64,000 nucleotides of DNA from Variovorax sp. N23 (GCF_025486315.1 NZ_JAOOPY010000002.1:1-64000); one strand, 5' to 3'; positions 8,532-16,652 are shown, numbered from the stretch's first letter. Notes: a model not told the origin generated them from the letters alone. Numbers and translations: made by a program.

Positions 8532-9110
8532 CTACAGCTCGACCTTGAGGTAGTGCGAGCCCGCGATCGGGTTGTGGTAGTAGGGCGGCACCTCGGTGAA
8601 GCCCAGGTCTTCGTACAGCGCCCGCGCGGATTCCATGTCGTCCAGCGTGTCCAGCAGGACGCACGCATAGCCCGCGCCGCGTGCCGCGTCGAGGATCGAT
8701 TCCGCCAGGCGACGCCCCAGGCCGAGGCCGCGAAAACAGCGCCGCACGTAAAGCCGTTTCATTTCGGCCGCATTGGGATAGTCGACGGCATCGAGCGGGC
8801 GCAATGCGCAGCAGCCGGCCACATGGAGCGCGCGACCATCCGCAAGTCGCAGCGGCGGGTCGGAGGGAGCGACGTCGGGGGGCGCGTCGACCAGCGCCAG
8901 CAGGAGCGCTCCCCGGGGCTCGGCGTAGTCACCGGGCAGTCGCCCGAGTTCCTCGTCGAAATTCTGAAAACTCAAATCGATGCCCAGGCCCGCCGCGTAC
9001 TCCGTGAAGATCACGCGGGTGGCGTCGAACGCGGCCGCATCGTCCGGCGTGAGCAGCACGATGTCGGGTGCGCCGGTGAGCGGCAGCGGACGGGACGGCG
9101 AGATGCTCAT
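8532..9110 (-). CDS. GNAT family N-acetyltransferase
   Basis: 192 residues from the ATG at 9110. The acetyl-CoA binding signature RRCFRGLGLGRRLAESIL lies around residues 115-132, followed by the GNAT C-terminal strand pattern ACVLLDTLDDMESARALYED and a final beta-strand. It is probably a single-domain cytoplasmic acetyltransferase; the substrate cannot be read from the sequence. Its ATG overlaps the stop of the cytochrome b561 gene upstream (ATGA), so the two are translationally coupled. Confidence 0.85.
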   Translation of the reverse strand: MSISPSRPLPLTGAPDIVLLTPDDAAAFDATRVIFTEYAAGLGIDLSFQNFDEELGRLPGDYAEPRGALLLALVDAPPDVAPSDPPLRLADGRALHVAGCCALRPLDAVDYPNAAEMKRLYVRRCFRGLGLGRRLAESILDAARGAGYACVLLDTLDDMESARALYEDLGFTEVPPYYHNPIAGSHYLKVEL

Positions 9111-9811
9111 GGCCGCATCGTACCGATCCAGACGGCCACGGCGACGCAGCCTGCGAAGACCGCGAGGGCCAGCAAGCGCATCGCGGCATCGTCGCGGCTG
9201 GGCGTCACCGCCGTGGTGCGCGAAAGTACCTTGTCGCCGGTGATCATCGACGCCACGAGCCGCTGGCGGCGCACCAGGCCGTGGTAGAGCAGCGCCGCCA
9301 GATGGAGGGCGATGAGCGCGATCACGACCCATTTGCCCTGCCCGGCATGCCACCCTGTCGCCAGGCTGCTCATCGCCCCCGACACAGTGTGCGCCAATGG
9401 CCCCGCGTAGGTGATCGCGTCATCGGCCACGAGGCCGGTCGCGACCTGGAGCGCCAGGACAGCGAGCATCGCGAAGACCGAGAGCGACCCCAGCGGGTTG
9501 TGGCCGATGAGGTGGTCCGGATGCGCCTGGCCCCGCAGGTAGGCCGCGACCGATCGCGGGCCATGGGCGAAGGCTGCGAAGCGCGACCAGCGCCCCCCCA
9601 TGAAGCCCCACACGAGCCGGAACAGCAGCAGGGCCAGCACCGCGTAGCCCAGGCGGAAATGCCAGTCCATCACGCCGGTCCAGCCGGTGACCAGGACGCC
9701 GGTGACCGTCACCGCCAGCAGCCCGTGGAACAGCCGCGTCGGCAAGTCCCAGATGCGCGTGCGCGCCAGGCCGGTATCCGGCGTCGCGGGGGAGGGGGCG
9801 GGGGGCGTCAT
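9107..9811 (-). CDS. Cytochrome b561 domain membrane protein
   Basis: 234 residues with four to five hydrophobic helices. Candidate heme-ligand histidines stand in RLFHGLLAV, in MDWHFRLGYAVLAL and in HLAALLYHGLV near residue 185, the pattern of the b561/Ni-Fe hydrogenase type cytochrome b family. It would move electrons between quinol and a periplasmic partner. It diverges from a gene for cytochrome c' 150 bases away, a common pairing, so c' or a related c-type protein may be its partner. The stop overlaps the GNAT start. Confidence 0.88.
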   Translation of the reverse strand: MTPPAPSPATPDTGLARTRIWDLPTRLFHGLLAVTVTGVLVTGWTGVMDWHFRLGYAVLALLLFRLVWGFMGGRWSRFAAFAHGPRSVAAYLRGQAHPDHLIGHNPLGSLSVFAMLAVLALQVATGLVADDAITYAGPLAHTVSGAMSSLATGWHAGQGKWVVIALIALHLAALLYHGLVRRQRLVASMITGDKVLSRTTAVTPSRDDAAMRLLALAVFAGCVAVAVWIGTMRP

Positions 9812-9960
9812 CGGGGCATGAAGGGCTGCGGAAGGCGCAGATTAGCAAATCCGCGTCTGGCGGCCGGAAATTCCTTCGCCTCGCATCCATCGTGCGGTGC
9901 GCCCCTAAACTGCCTTCGGCGCCGCGCCGCGGTGTCTTCCCCTCGATGCAAAGGACACCC

Positions 9961-10416
9961 ATGATTCGTCTTGCCACCCTCGCATGCGCCCTGACGCTGG
10001 CCGTCGCAGCGCTGCCTGCTCTGGCGCAGCCGCAGAAGTTCGACAAGCCCGAGGACGCGGTCAAGTTCCGTCAGGCCACGTTGAAGGAACTGCAGAAGAA
10101 CTTCAAGCGGGTCGCCGACATGGCGTCCGGCCGCGACGACTTCGATGCCAAGGGGGCTGACGAAAGCGCCACCCGCGTGGCCGAACTCATCAAGCAGCCG
10201 TGGCCCGCATTCGGCCCCGGCACCGAGGGCGGCAAGGCCCGTCCGGAAGTCTGGACCGAGCAGGCGAAGTTCCAGGACCTGGCGGGCAAGGCGCAAGGTG
10301 AAATGCTCAAACTGGCTGCGGCGGCCAGGACCGGCAGCCTGGACGCCATCAAGGCGGCGATGGGCCCGGCCGGCGCCTCGTGCAAGGCGTGTCACGACAG
10401 CTTCAGGGCACGCTGA
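9961..10416 (+). CDS. Cytochrome c' (c-556 type)
   Basis: 151 residues from the ATG at 9961, chosen because the new N-terminus is a clean Sec signal peptide (LAVAALPALA). The single heme site CKACH is only six residues from the C-terminus, as in four-helix-bundle cytochromes c'. The mature part begins with an amphipathic helix including DAVKFRQATLKELQKNF. The protein is periplasmic and may bind NO or accept electrons; which of these applies is not decidable here. It is divergent from the b561 gene. Confidence 0.92.
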   Translation: MIRLATLACALTLAVAALPALAQPQKFDKPEDAVKFRQATLKELQKNFKRVADMASGRDDFDAKGADESATRVAELIKQPWPAFGPGTEGGKARPEVWTEQAKFQDLAGKAQGEMLKLAAAARTGSLDAIKAAMGPAGASCKACHDSFRAR

Positions 10417-10437
10417 TCCCCGGCAAGCCGACGCAAA

Positions 10438-10459
10438 AAAGGCACCTTGCGGTGCCTTT
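10438..10459. terminator. Bidirectional hairpin terminator
   Basis: A 9-bp stem (10438-10446 with 10451-10459) encloses TTGC between the cytochrome c' gene and the converging thioredoxin gene. The A-run on its left gives a U-tract for the minus strand, so it best terminates the thioredoxin gene. Confidence 0.8.
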
Positions 10460-10479
10460 GCGTCCAGTGCCCTGGCTGC

Positions 10480-10977
10480 TCAAGCCTCGGCCAGCAGCTT
10501 CTCGATCAGCTTGTGCAGCTCGGCGAAGTCCGGTTCTCCCACGTAGCGCTTCACGATCTCGCCGCGCTTGTTCACGATGTAGGTCGTCGGGGTGAGCGCC
10601 ACGTCGCCCCAGGCCTTGGCGACGGCGCCTGTGTTGTCGATCGCCACCTTGAAGGGCAGCTTGCGGGTCTCGGCGAAGTTCACCACGTAGCTCGGCGGGT
10701 CGTAGCTCATGGCGACGGCCAGGGTGTCGTAGCCTTGCGCCTTGTACTTGTCGTAGGTGGCGATCACCTTGGGCATCTCGCCCACGCAGGTCACGCAGCT
10801 GGTGGCCCAGAAATTCACCAACGTCACCTTGCCTTTGAGATCATCGGTGGTCTTCTTGCTGCCATCGAGCAGGACGAAGGTCGACGCAGGCGCTGCCGAG
10901 ACGCCCGTGTTCAGGTAGACGCCTGCGCCGGCGGCCAGGGCGATCGCAAGGGCGGCGACAGGGATGATTTTTTTCAT
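10480..10977 (-). CDS. TlpA-like periplasmic thiol-disulfide oxidoreductase
   Basis: 165 residues from the ATG at 10977. A signal peptide or anchor (MKKIIPVAALAIALAAGAG) is followed by a thioredoxin fold with WATSCVTC (a CxxC pair near residues 62-65), the cis-proline segment DVALTPTTYIV and the typical beta-strand GKVTLVNFWA. Proteins of this type reduce disulfides for cytochrome c maturation or other exported proteins, which fits the neighbouring c-type cytochrome. The start is only 13 bases from the divergent DUF4197 start. Confidence 0.88.
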   Translation of the reverse strand: MKKIIPVAALAIALAAGAGVYLNTGVSAAPASTFVLLDGSKKTTDDLKGKVTLVNFWATSCVTCVGEMPKVIATYDKYKAQGYDTLAVAMSYDPPSYVVNFAETRKLPFKVAIDNTGAVAKAWGDVALTPTTYIVNKRGEIVKRYVGEPDFAELHKLIEKLLAEA

Positions 10978-10990
10978 GGGAGATGAATCG

Positions 10991-11695
10991 ATGAAGCGCC
11001 GTAATTTTAGTTCCGCCTGCCTGTCCGTGCCTGCCTCTCTGGTATTGCTCGCCACACGGCAGGCACACGCCCTGTCGATCGGCGACCTCAGCGCGGTCGA
11101 CGCGTCGGCCGGCGTCAAGGCTGCGCTCGAGAAGGGCGCCACGGTGGCCGTGAGCCTGCTGGGCCGGCCCGACGGTTTTCTCGGCAACCCCAAGGTGCGC
11201 ATCCCGCTGCCGGGCTATCTGGAGGACGGGTCGAAGATCCTGCGCATGATGGGGCAGGGCAGCCGCATCGACGAGCTGGTGACGGCCATGAACCGCGCGG
11301 CCGAGCAGGCGGTGCCTGCCGCCAAGGACCTGCTGATCAACGCTGTGCGGACCATGAGCGTGACCGACGCGAAGGGCATCCTGACCGGCGGCGACAACTC
11401 GGTGACGCAGTTCTTCGCCGAGAAGACGCGCGCGCCGTTGACCGAGCGCTTCCTGCCGGTGGTAACCGCGGCCACCGTCAAGGTCAAGCTGGCCGAGAAG
11501 TACAACAAGTTCGCCGGCAAGGCCGCCGGCCTCGGTCTGGTGAAGAAGGAGGACGCCAACCTCCAGGGCTATGTCACGGGCAAGTCGCTCGACGGCCTGT
11601 ACCTCGTGATCGGCGAGGAAGAGCGCAAGATCCGCCAGGATCCGGTGGGCAGCGGCAGCGCCATCCTGCAGAAGGTTTTCGGCGCCATCCGCTGA
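10991..11695 (+). CDS. DUF4197 family exported protein
   Basis: 234 residues from the ATG at 10991. An N-terminal signal sequence ends near TRQAHA. The body matches my memory of the DUF4197 family: GVKAALEKGATVAV, a LGRPDGFLGNPKVRIPLP segment, helical repeats, and a C-terminal KSLDGLYLVIGEEERKIRQ. No function is established. GGAGAT lies about 7 bases upstream, inside the region shared with the divergent thioredoxin gene. Confidence 0.85.
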   Translation: MKRRNFSSACLSVPASLVLLATRQAHALSIGDLSAVDASAGVKAALEKGATVAVSLLGRPDGFLGNPKVRIPLPGYLEDGSKILRMMGQGSRIDELVTAMNRAAEQAVPAAKDLLINAVRTMSVTDAKGILTGGDNSVTQFFAEKTRAPLTERFLPVVTAATVKVKLAEKYNKFAGKAAGLGLVKKEDANLQGYVTGKSLDGLYLVIGEEERKIRQDPVGSGSAILQKVFGAIR

Positions 11696-11730
11696 GCCGC
11701 GTGCGACGGCCGGGCCGGGCTCGCGGCTCG

Positions 11731-11745
11731 ATAATCGACGCCCGA
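11731..11745 (+). repeat. 15-base promoter-like sequence, copy 1
   Basis: ATAATCGACGCCCGA occurs here, right before the lipoprotein start, and again identically at 12375-12389 before the PTS genes. With the preceding G it forms GATAAT, a good -10 hexamer, so each copy probably marks a promoter and its first transcribed bases. If so, the lipoprotein mRNA has almost no leader. Confidence 0.5.
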
Positions 11746-12269
11746 TGCTTCTCCCTTCCCGTGCCGGTCTGGCCGTCGCCTTCGTCGTAGCGATCGCCTT
11801 GTCGGCCTGCAGCCCGACCTTCAACTGGCGCGAAGTGCCGGTCGGGGACGCCGGCCTGGTCGCGATGCTGCCCTGCAAGCCCGACCGCGCCACCCGTGCC
11901 ATGCCGCTCGGTGCGGCGTCGGTCGAGGTCGAGGTGGTGGGCTGCGAGGCCGGTGGCGCGACCTTCGCCGTGGCGCACGCGCGGGCCGCCGATGCAGCAC
12001 AGGCCGAAACGTGGCTGACCGCCTGGCGCATGGCCACGCGGGCGCAACTGGCCGACGCGCAGGCCGCCGAAACCCCCGCCGCGGTGCCGCGCGCCGCACC
12101 GCGGCCGGCGCCGGTCCGCTTCGATGGCGGCGGCCCCGCTGCGGCGCACCTGCTGTGGTTCGCGCAGACGCGCGCCGGCGGCGTCTCGCTCTACCAGGCG
12201 ACCGTGCTCGGCCGGCCGTCGTCCGCGGAGGCCGTCTCCACTTTCGACGAAGGCCTGCGGCTGCCGTGA
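11745..12269 (+). CDS. Putative lipoprotein of unknown function
   Basis: 174 residues. The signal peptide ends in the lipobox LSAC at about residue 22, so the product should be lipid-anchored in the envelope. The rest includes NWREVPVGDAGLVAMLPCKP and an Ala/Pro-rich linker around residues 105-125, then a short C-terminal segment. No enzyme motif is present and I do not recognise the family. No convincing ribosome-binding site precedes the ATG, and the candidate -10 box at 11730-11735 would give a leaderless or nearly leaderless mRNA. Confidence 0.65.
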   Translation: MLLPSRAGLAVAFVVAIALSACSPTFNWREVPVGDAGLVAMLPCKPDRATRAMPLGAASVEVEVVGCEAGGATFAVAHARAADAAQAETWLTAWRMATRAQLADAQAAETPAAVPRAAPRPAPVRFDGGGPAAAHLLWFAQTRAGGVSLYQATVLGRPSSAEAVSTFDEGLRLP

Positions 12270-12374
12270 GCGCCGCCCGGCCGCCCGAAGGCGCTCAGCA
12301 CCGCAGCCCGCAGGGCGGAGGTTATCCAATGAGCAGCGCCACCGATCACTCCTCCACTTCCTCGGCCGACCCGC

Positions 12375-12389
12375 ATAATCGACGCCCGA
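12375..12389 (+). repeat. 15-base promoter-like sequence, copy 2
   Basis: Identical to 11731-11745. Preceded by C it forms CATAAT, a plausible -10 box for the PTS operon, 23 bases before the EIIA start codon. No good -35 box was found. Confidence 0.45.
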
Positions 12390-12402
12390 CTCTCCGCGCC
12401 GC

Positions 12403-12858
12403 ATGAACAGCATCTTCATCATTGCCCACGCTCCGCTCGCCCAGGCGCTGCGTCAGTGTGCGCTGCATGTGTTCCCCGACTGCGAACGCCACATCGCCGC
12501 GCTCGACGTGCTGCCGAACGTGTCGCCCGAAGAGACGCTGGCGGCCGCGCGCATCACGCTCGACATGGCCTTGCGCACCCCGCGCTCGCAGGTGCTCGTG
12601 CTGGCCGACGTGTTCGGCGCCACGCCCTGCAACGTGGCGCAGAAGCTGGTCGACGGTGCGCGCTCGCGCCTGGTGGCCGGCGTCAACCTGCCCATGCTGC
12701 TGCGGGCCGTGAGCTACCGCAACGAGCCGCTCGATGCGCTGGTGCAGCGGGCCATGGCCGGGGGCACCGCCGGCGTCATGCAAGTCGCGGTTTCCGCTCC
12801 TCAGAATCAGGCGAGAAGAAAGCACAGTGATCAAGACATCCGTGACCATCAGCAATAA
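12403..12858 (+). CDS. PTS EIIA component, mannose family (regulatory)
   Basis: 151 residues. IFIIAHAPLAQAL puts the phospho-acceptor histidine at residue 9, as in EIIA-Man, and VLVLADVFGATPCNVAQ is the family loop. No EIIB or EIIC gene is nearby: the next genes are HPr and EI. That arrangement, known in beta-proteobacteria, points to a regulatory phosphorelay rather than sugar uptake. The last 32 bases overlap the HPr gene, so its C-terminal residues past about 140 are probably not structural. Confidence 0.9.
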   Translation: MNSIFIIAHAPLAQALRQCALHVFPDCERHIAALDVLPNVSPEETLAAARITLDMALRTPRSQVLVLADVFGATPCNVAQKLVDGARSRLVAGVNLPMLLRAVSYRNEPLDALVQRAMAGGTAGVMQVAVSAPQNQARRKHSDQDIRDHQQ

Positions 12859-13096
12859 GCTGGGCCTGCACGCACGCGCGTCGGCCAAGCTCACCAAGCT
12901 CGCCGGCAGCTTCCCATGCGAAGTCTGGCTGGCCCGTGGCGACCGCCGCGTCAACGCCAAGAGCATCATGGGTGTGATGATGCTGGCCGCCGGCATCGGC
13001 GTCACCATCGACCTCGAGACGAATGGCGACCAGGAACAACAGGCGATGGATGCGCTGGTCGCGCTCATGAACGACAAGTTCGGCGAAGGCGAGTGA
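12827..13096 (+). CDS. ptsH: Phosphocarrier protein HPr
   Basis: 89 residues from a GTG at 12827. The frame is open upstream, but only this start places GLHARASAKL with His15 and NAKSIMGVMML with Ser46 exactly where HPr has them. His15 takes phosphate from EI and passes it to EIIA. The start lies inside the EIIA gene, implying translational coupling. Ser46, the site of HPr kinase regulation in other bacteria, is retained. Confidence 0.95.
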   Translation: MIKTSVTISNKLGLHARASAKLTKLAGSFPCEVWLARGDRRVNAKSIMGVMMLAAGIGVTIDLETNGDQEQQAMDALVALMNDKFGEGE

Positions 13097-13102
13097 TGTC
13101 GC

Positions 13103-13190
13103 CCCCACGCTCCGCACTGCGTGTCGTCGCTGCCCCCCGAGGGGGCGCGGCCGGCTTGGGGCGGCCCGGCGCCGGCCGGTTGTCGCCCCC
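13103..13190. repeat. GC-rich intergenic repeat between ptsH and ptsI
   Basis: This spacer carries GCCCCCCGAGGGGGC (13132-13146) and a GGGGCGGCCCGGC block ending in GCCGGCCGG. The same C-run/G-run core recurs at 23148-23216 inside the atp operon. I recall similar elements in many Comamonadaceae intergenic regions (inference from memory). It could form hairpins in the mRNA between two genes that must be co-expressed. Confidence 0.6.
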
Positions 13191-13202
13191 GCGCGTCGTC
13201 CC

Positions 13203-15005
13203 ATGACGTTCGCGGTCCACGGCCTCCCGGTCGCCCGAGGCATCGCCATCGGGCGTGCCGTGCTGGTGGTGTCGAGCCGCATCGACGTCGCGCACTACTT
13301 CATCAAGCCCGAGCAGGTCGAGACCGAGATCCAGCGTGTGCGCGGCGCGCGCAACGCGGTCGCCGACGAGCTGACCAAACTGCAGGCCAGTGTCGCGCTG
13401 ATGGGCCCGAGCGAGGCGCCGCACGAGCTGGCAGCGCTGCTCGAGGTGCACCAGATGCTGCTGCAGGACGAAGCGCTCAGCGACGGCGTCAAGCACTGGA
13501 TCACCGACCGCCTCTACAACGCCGAATGGGCGCTCACCACCCAGCTCGAGGTCATCGCGCGCCAGTTCGACGAGATGGAGGACGAGTACCTGCGCGAGCG
13601 CAAGGCCGACCTGGAACAGGTCGTCGAGCGCATGTTGCATCGCATGAAGGGCACCGCGGCCGTGCTGGCGCCGACGCCACCCAAGCGCAAGCGGGCGCAC
13701 GCCGACGACGATGAGCATCACGACCCGACCACCGACGACAGCGTCGACGCGCCGCTGGTTCTGATCGCGCACGACCTCTCGCCCGCCGACATGCTGCAGT
13801 TCAAGAAGAGCGTGTTCGCCGGCTTCGTGACCGATGTCGGCGGACGCACCTCGCACACCGCCATCGTCGCGCGCAGCATGGACATCCCCGCGGTGGTCGG
13901 GGCGCGCACCGCGAGCCAACTGGTGCGGCAGGACGACTGGGTGATCATCGATGGCGATGCCGGCGTGGTGATCGTCGACCCGTCGCCCATCATCCTGGCC
14001 GAGTACGGCTTCAAGCAACGCCAGGGCGAACTCGAGCGCAGCCGTCTCACGCGCCTGCGCCACAAGCCGGCCGTCACGCTCGATGGTGAGCGCGTCGAAC
14101 TGCTCGCCAACATCGAGATGCCCGAAGACACCCTCGGTGCGGTCAAGGCCGGCGCGGTGGGCGTCGGCCTCTTCCGCAGCGAGTTCCTCTTCATGGGCCG
14201 CGAGGCGCAGCAGCTCGCACGCCTGCCCGACGAGGAGGAGCAGTACCTGGCCTACCGCCGCGCGGTCGAAGGCATGCAGGGCATGCCCGTGACCATCCGC
14301 ACCATCGACGTCGGCGCCGACAAGCCGCTCGACGGCAAGGCCGCCCGGCAGGAGCACCTGAACCCGGCGCTGGGGCTGCGCGCCATCCGCTGGAGCCTGG
14401 CCGACCCTGCCATGTTCCTGACCCAGCTGCGGGCCATCCTGCGGGCGGCGGCCCATGGCGAGATCCACCTGCTCATCCCGATGCTGGCGCACGCCAGCGA
14501 GATCCGCCAGACGCTCGCGCTCGTCGACGAGGCGCGCGCGCAGCTCGACCAACGCGGTGCGGTCTATGGCGTGGTGAAGCTCGGCGCCATGATCGAGATT
14601 CCGGCCGCGGCGCTCACGCTGCGGACCTTCCTCAAGCACTTCGACTTCCTGTCGATCGGCACCAACGACCTGATCCAGTACACGCTGGCCATCGACCGCG
14701 CCGACGAAGCGGTGGCGCATCTGTACGACCCGGCCCATCCGGCGGTCCTGCGCCTGGTGGCCGACACCATCGCCGAGTGCCGCCGGCAGGGCAAGGGGGT
14801 GAGCGTGTGCGGCGAGATGGCCGGCGACGTGACCTTCACGCGCCTGCTGCTCGGCCTGGGGCTGCGCAGTTTCTCGATGCATCCGTCGCAGATCCTCGCG
14901 GTCAAGCAGGAGGTGCTGCGGGCCGACACCGGCAAGCTCGCGCCCTGGGCGCAGAGCGTGCTCGAGGCCGAGGAGCCGGCGGCCCTGCTCAGCGCGCCGC
15001 GCTGA
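13203..15005 (+). CDS. ptsI: PTS enzyme I (PEP-protein phosphotransferase)
   Basis: 600 residues. The phosphohistidine motif GGRTSHTAIVARS places the active His at 218. The PEP-binding barrel follows with GVGLFRSEFLFMGR, the SIGTNDLIQYTLAIDR loop and the GVSVCGEMAGD segment. It takes phosphate from PEP and passes it to HPr. Residues about 157-180 form a charged insertion (TPPKRKRAHADDDEHHDPTTDD) between the HPr-binding helices and the phosphohistidine domain that E. coli EI lacks. A 106-base repeat-containing spacer separates it from ptsH. Confidence 0.96.
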   Translation: MTFAVHGLPVARGIAIGRAVLVVSSRIDVAHYFIKPEQVETEIQRVRGARNAVADELTKLQASVALMGPSEAPHELAALLEVHQMLLQDEALSDGVKHWITDRLYNAEWALTTQLEVIARQFDEMEDEYLRERKADLEQVVERMLHRMKGTAAVLAPTPPKRKRAHADDDEHHDPTTDDSVDAPLVLIAHDLSPADMLQFKKSVFAGFVTDVGGRTSHTAIVARSMDIPAVVGARTASQLVRQDDWVIIDGDAGVVIVDPSPIILAEYGFKQRQGELERSRLTRLRHKPAVTLDGERVELLANIEMPEDTLGAVKAGAVGVGLFRSEFLFMGREAQQLARLPDEEEQYLAYRRAVEGMQGMPVTIRTIDVGADKPLDGKAARQEHLNPALGLRAIRWSLADPAMFLTQLRAILRAAAHGEIHLLIPMLAHASEIRQTLALVDEARAQLDQRGAVYGVVKLGAMIEIPAAALTLRTFLKHFDFLSIGTNDLIQYTLAIDRADEAVAHLYDPAHPAVLRLVADTIAECRRQGKGVSVCGEMAGDVTFTRLLLGLGLRSFSMHPSQILAVKQEVLRADTGKLAPWAQSVLEAEEPAALLSAPR

Positions 15006-15024
15006 CGCCCGCCTTCCGCGGGCG
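15006..15024. terminator. Hairpin between convergent ptsI and DMT gene
   Basis: A 7-bp GC stem (15006-15012 with 15018-15024) immediately follows the ptsI stop. There is no T-run, so termination strength is uncertain. Confidence 0.35.
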
Positions 15025-15032
15025 GCAGAAGC

Positions 15033-15884
15033 TCAACGGACCCGCGTGCCGATCGCGGCGGCCGAGATGATCATCAGTGCGGCCAGCGCGATCGTCCATG
15101 ACAGCGGTCGGCCGGTCAGCACCAGCAGCAGGCCGGTCGACGCCAGCGGCGTGAGGTAGCTCAGGATGCCGATCTGTCGCGCGTCGCCGCGCTTGAGGGC
15201 CATGTCCCACAGGTAGAAGGCCGCGCCGAGCGGGCCCAGGCCGCACAGCGCGATCAGCACGATGTCGCGCGTGCTCAGGGTCGCCGACGGTTCCAGCACG
15301 GCGTGGCAGCCCAGCGCCAGCAGGCCGGACACCAGCCCGAACAGGCCGATCGCCGCTGTCGGAAAGGCGGGGACCCGCTGCGTCCACAGCGAATAGCTGG
15401 CCCAGATGAAGGCCGAACCGAGGGCCGGCAGGAAGCCCCAGGCCACCGTTGTCGGGCCCGCGGCCGAGGCGCCGCTGCGCGCGCCGAGGATGGCGATGGC
15501 CGCGCCGGCGAAGCCCAGCAGCGCAGCGACCACGTGCAGCGGCCGCAGCGTCATGCCCTTGAGCAGCAGCGGGGCGAGCACCACCATGAAGAGCGGCCAC
15601 AGGTAGTTCACCAGGTTCGCCTCCACCGGCGGGGCGTGGCGCAGCGCGATGAAGAGCAGGAAGTGGAAGCCGAACAGGCCGTAGAGGCCCAGCGCCAGCG
15701 TGCGCGGCGGCACGGCCCAGGCGCGGCGGTCGCGCAGCAGCTGCGGCAGGCTCAGCACGCTGCCGATGGCCAGGGCCAGCCCGGTCAGGAGGAAAGGCGG
15801 CACATGCGAGAGCGCGGTGCCCAGCGAGGCGAGCGTGGCCCAGAAGGCGATGGCGCCGAGCGCGAGCAGGGTGGCGGGGGACAT
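15033..15884 (-). CDS. DMT/EamA family exporter
   Basis: 283 residues with about ten hydrophobic helices arranged as two EamA repeats (residues 5-135 and 150-280). The first repeat has VEANLVNYLWPLFMVVLAPL and the second has GPLGAAFYLWDMALKRGDAR, patterns close to the YddG-like aromatic amino acid exporters. It sits in the inner membrane and exports a small metabolite of unknown identity. The AraC-type gene upstream, 65 bases away on the same strand, is a likely regulator. Confidence 0.88.
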   Translation of the reverse strand: MSPATLLALGAIAFWATLASLGTALSHVPPFLLTGLALAIGSVLSLPQLLRDRRAWAVPPRTLALGLYGLFGFHFLLFIALRHAPPVEANLVNYLWPLFMVVLAPLLLKGMTLRPLHVVAALLGFAGAAIAILGARSGASAAGPTTVAWGFLPALGSAFIWASYSLWTQRVPAFPTAAIGLFGLVSGLLALGCHAVLEPSATLSTRDIVLIALCGLGPLGAAFYLWDMALKRGDARQIGILSYLTPLASTGLLLVLTGRPLSWTIALAALMIISAAAIGTRVR

Positions 15885-15949
15885 GCGCCGAGCTTAGAGG
15901 GGCTGGTCGTCGCGCGGCGACGGCGCATCGTCGCGCAACGCGCCCCGGC

Positions 15950-16642
15950 TCAGCCGTCGAAGGGCCGTGCCTGGCGACGCAGAGCGGCGGTGAGCGCCGA
16001 GGGCGAGCGGTAGCCGGTGCGGCGGGCCGTCTCGGCGACGCTGGTGCCGGCGGCGCGCAGCGTGCGCGCCTGCGCCAGGCGGAGGTCGCGCAGCCAGTGC
16101 ATCGCACTCGTGCCCATCTCGTCGCGGCAGCGCGTGTTGAACTGGCTGGCACTGAGGCAGCAGCGCGCCGCCAGCATGGCGACGTCGAGCGGTGCGGCGT
16201 GCCTGCCGGCGGTCCAGGCGGCGAGCGCGGCCCAGTCGATCGGCCTGCGTGCGCTGTGCGGTGTCGGCGTGCCGTGCCAGGCCTCGAGCAGCAACAAGGG
16301 GCCGTAGAGCGTGGCCAGCGCGGCGTGGTCCTGCGCCACGCTGTGGGCGAGGCATTGCGCCAGGGCGCGCGCCTGGGGTGACGGCGTGGTGTGCCCGGCA
16401 TGCCGCTGCCAGGCGCTCAGGGTGCTGTCGAGCACCAGGCACCGGCTGCTGCCGTCGGCGCCGAAGTCGTGGCGCTCGCCTGGCGGGATCACGCAGCCGT
16501 CACCGGCGGCGATGCGCCGGCCGCGGCCTTCGACCTCGAGTTCGAGCACGCCGTCGAGGCCGATCAGCACCTGGAAGTGGTCGTGCGCATGGCTGCCGTG
16601 CGATGCGCCATAGTGGCGCAGCGTCAGGGTGCCAGCGACCAC
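15950..16642 (-). CDS. AraC family transcriptional regulator with cupin domain
   Basis: 230 residues. An N-terminal cupin (HAHDHFQVLIGLDGVLELEV, then PPGERHDF) likely senses a small ligand. The C-terminal third contains two helix-turn-helix motifs including LSASQFNTRCRDEMG and SVAETARRTGYRSPSALTAA. It is followed by the DMT exporter gene and may control that gene in response to the exported compound. It ends 10 bases from the lipA stop-side region on the same strand. Confidence 0.85.
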   Translation of the reverse strand: MVAGTLTLRHYGASHGSHAHDHFQVLIGLDGVLELEVEGRGRRIAAGDGCVIPPGERHDFGADGSSRCLVLDSTLSAWQRHAGHTTPSPQARALAQCLAHSVAQDHAALATLYGPLLLLEAWHGTPTPHSARRPIDWAALAAWTAGRHAAPLDVAMLAARCCLSASQFNTRCRDEMGTSAMHWLRDLRLAQARTLRAAGTSVAETARRTGYRSPSALTAALRRQARPFDG

Positions 16643-16652
16643 GGTGCGCGCC

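Noticed and set aside
13065..14882. A 605-codon open frame on the minus strand opposite ptsI
   Set aside because: It is a shadow of the real gene: high GC at third positions removes stop codons on the other strand. Its translation is rich in Arg, His and Ala with no family motif.
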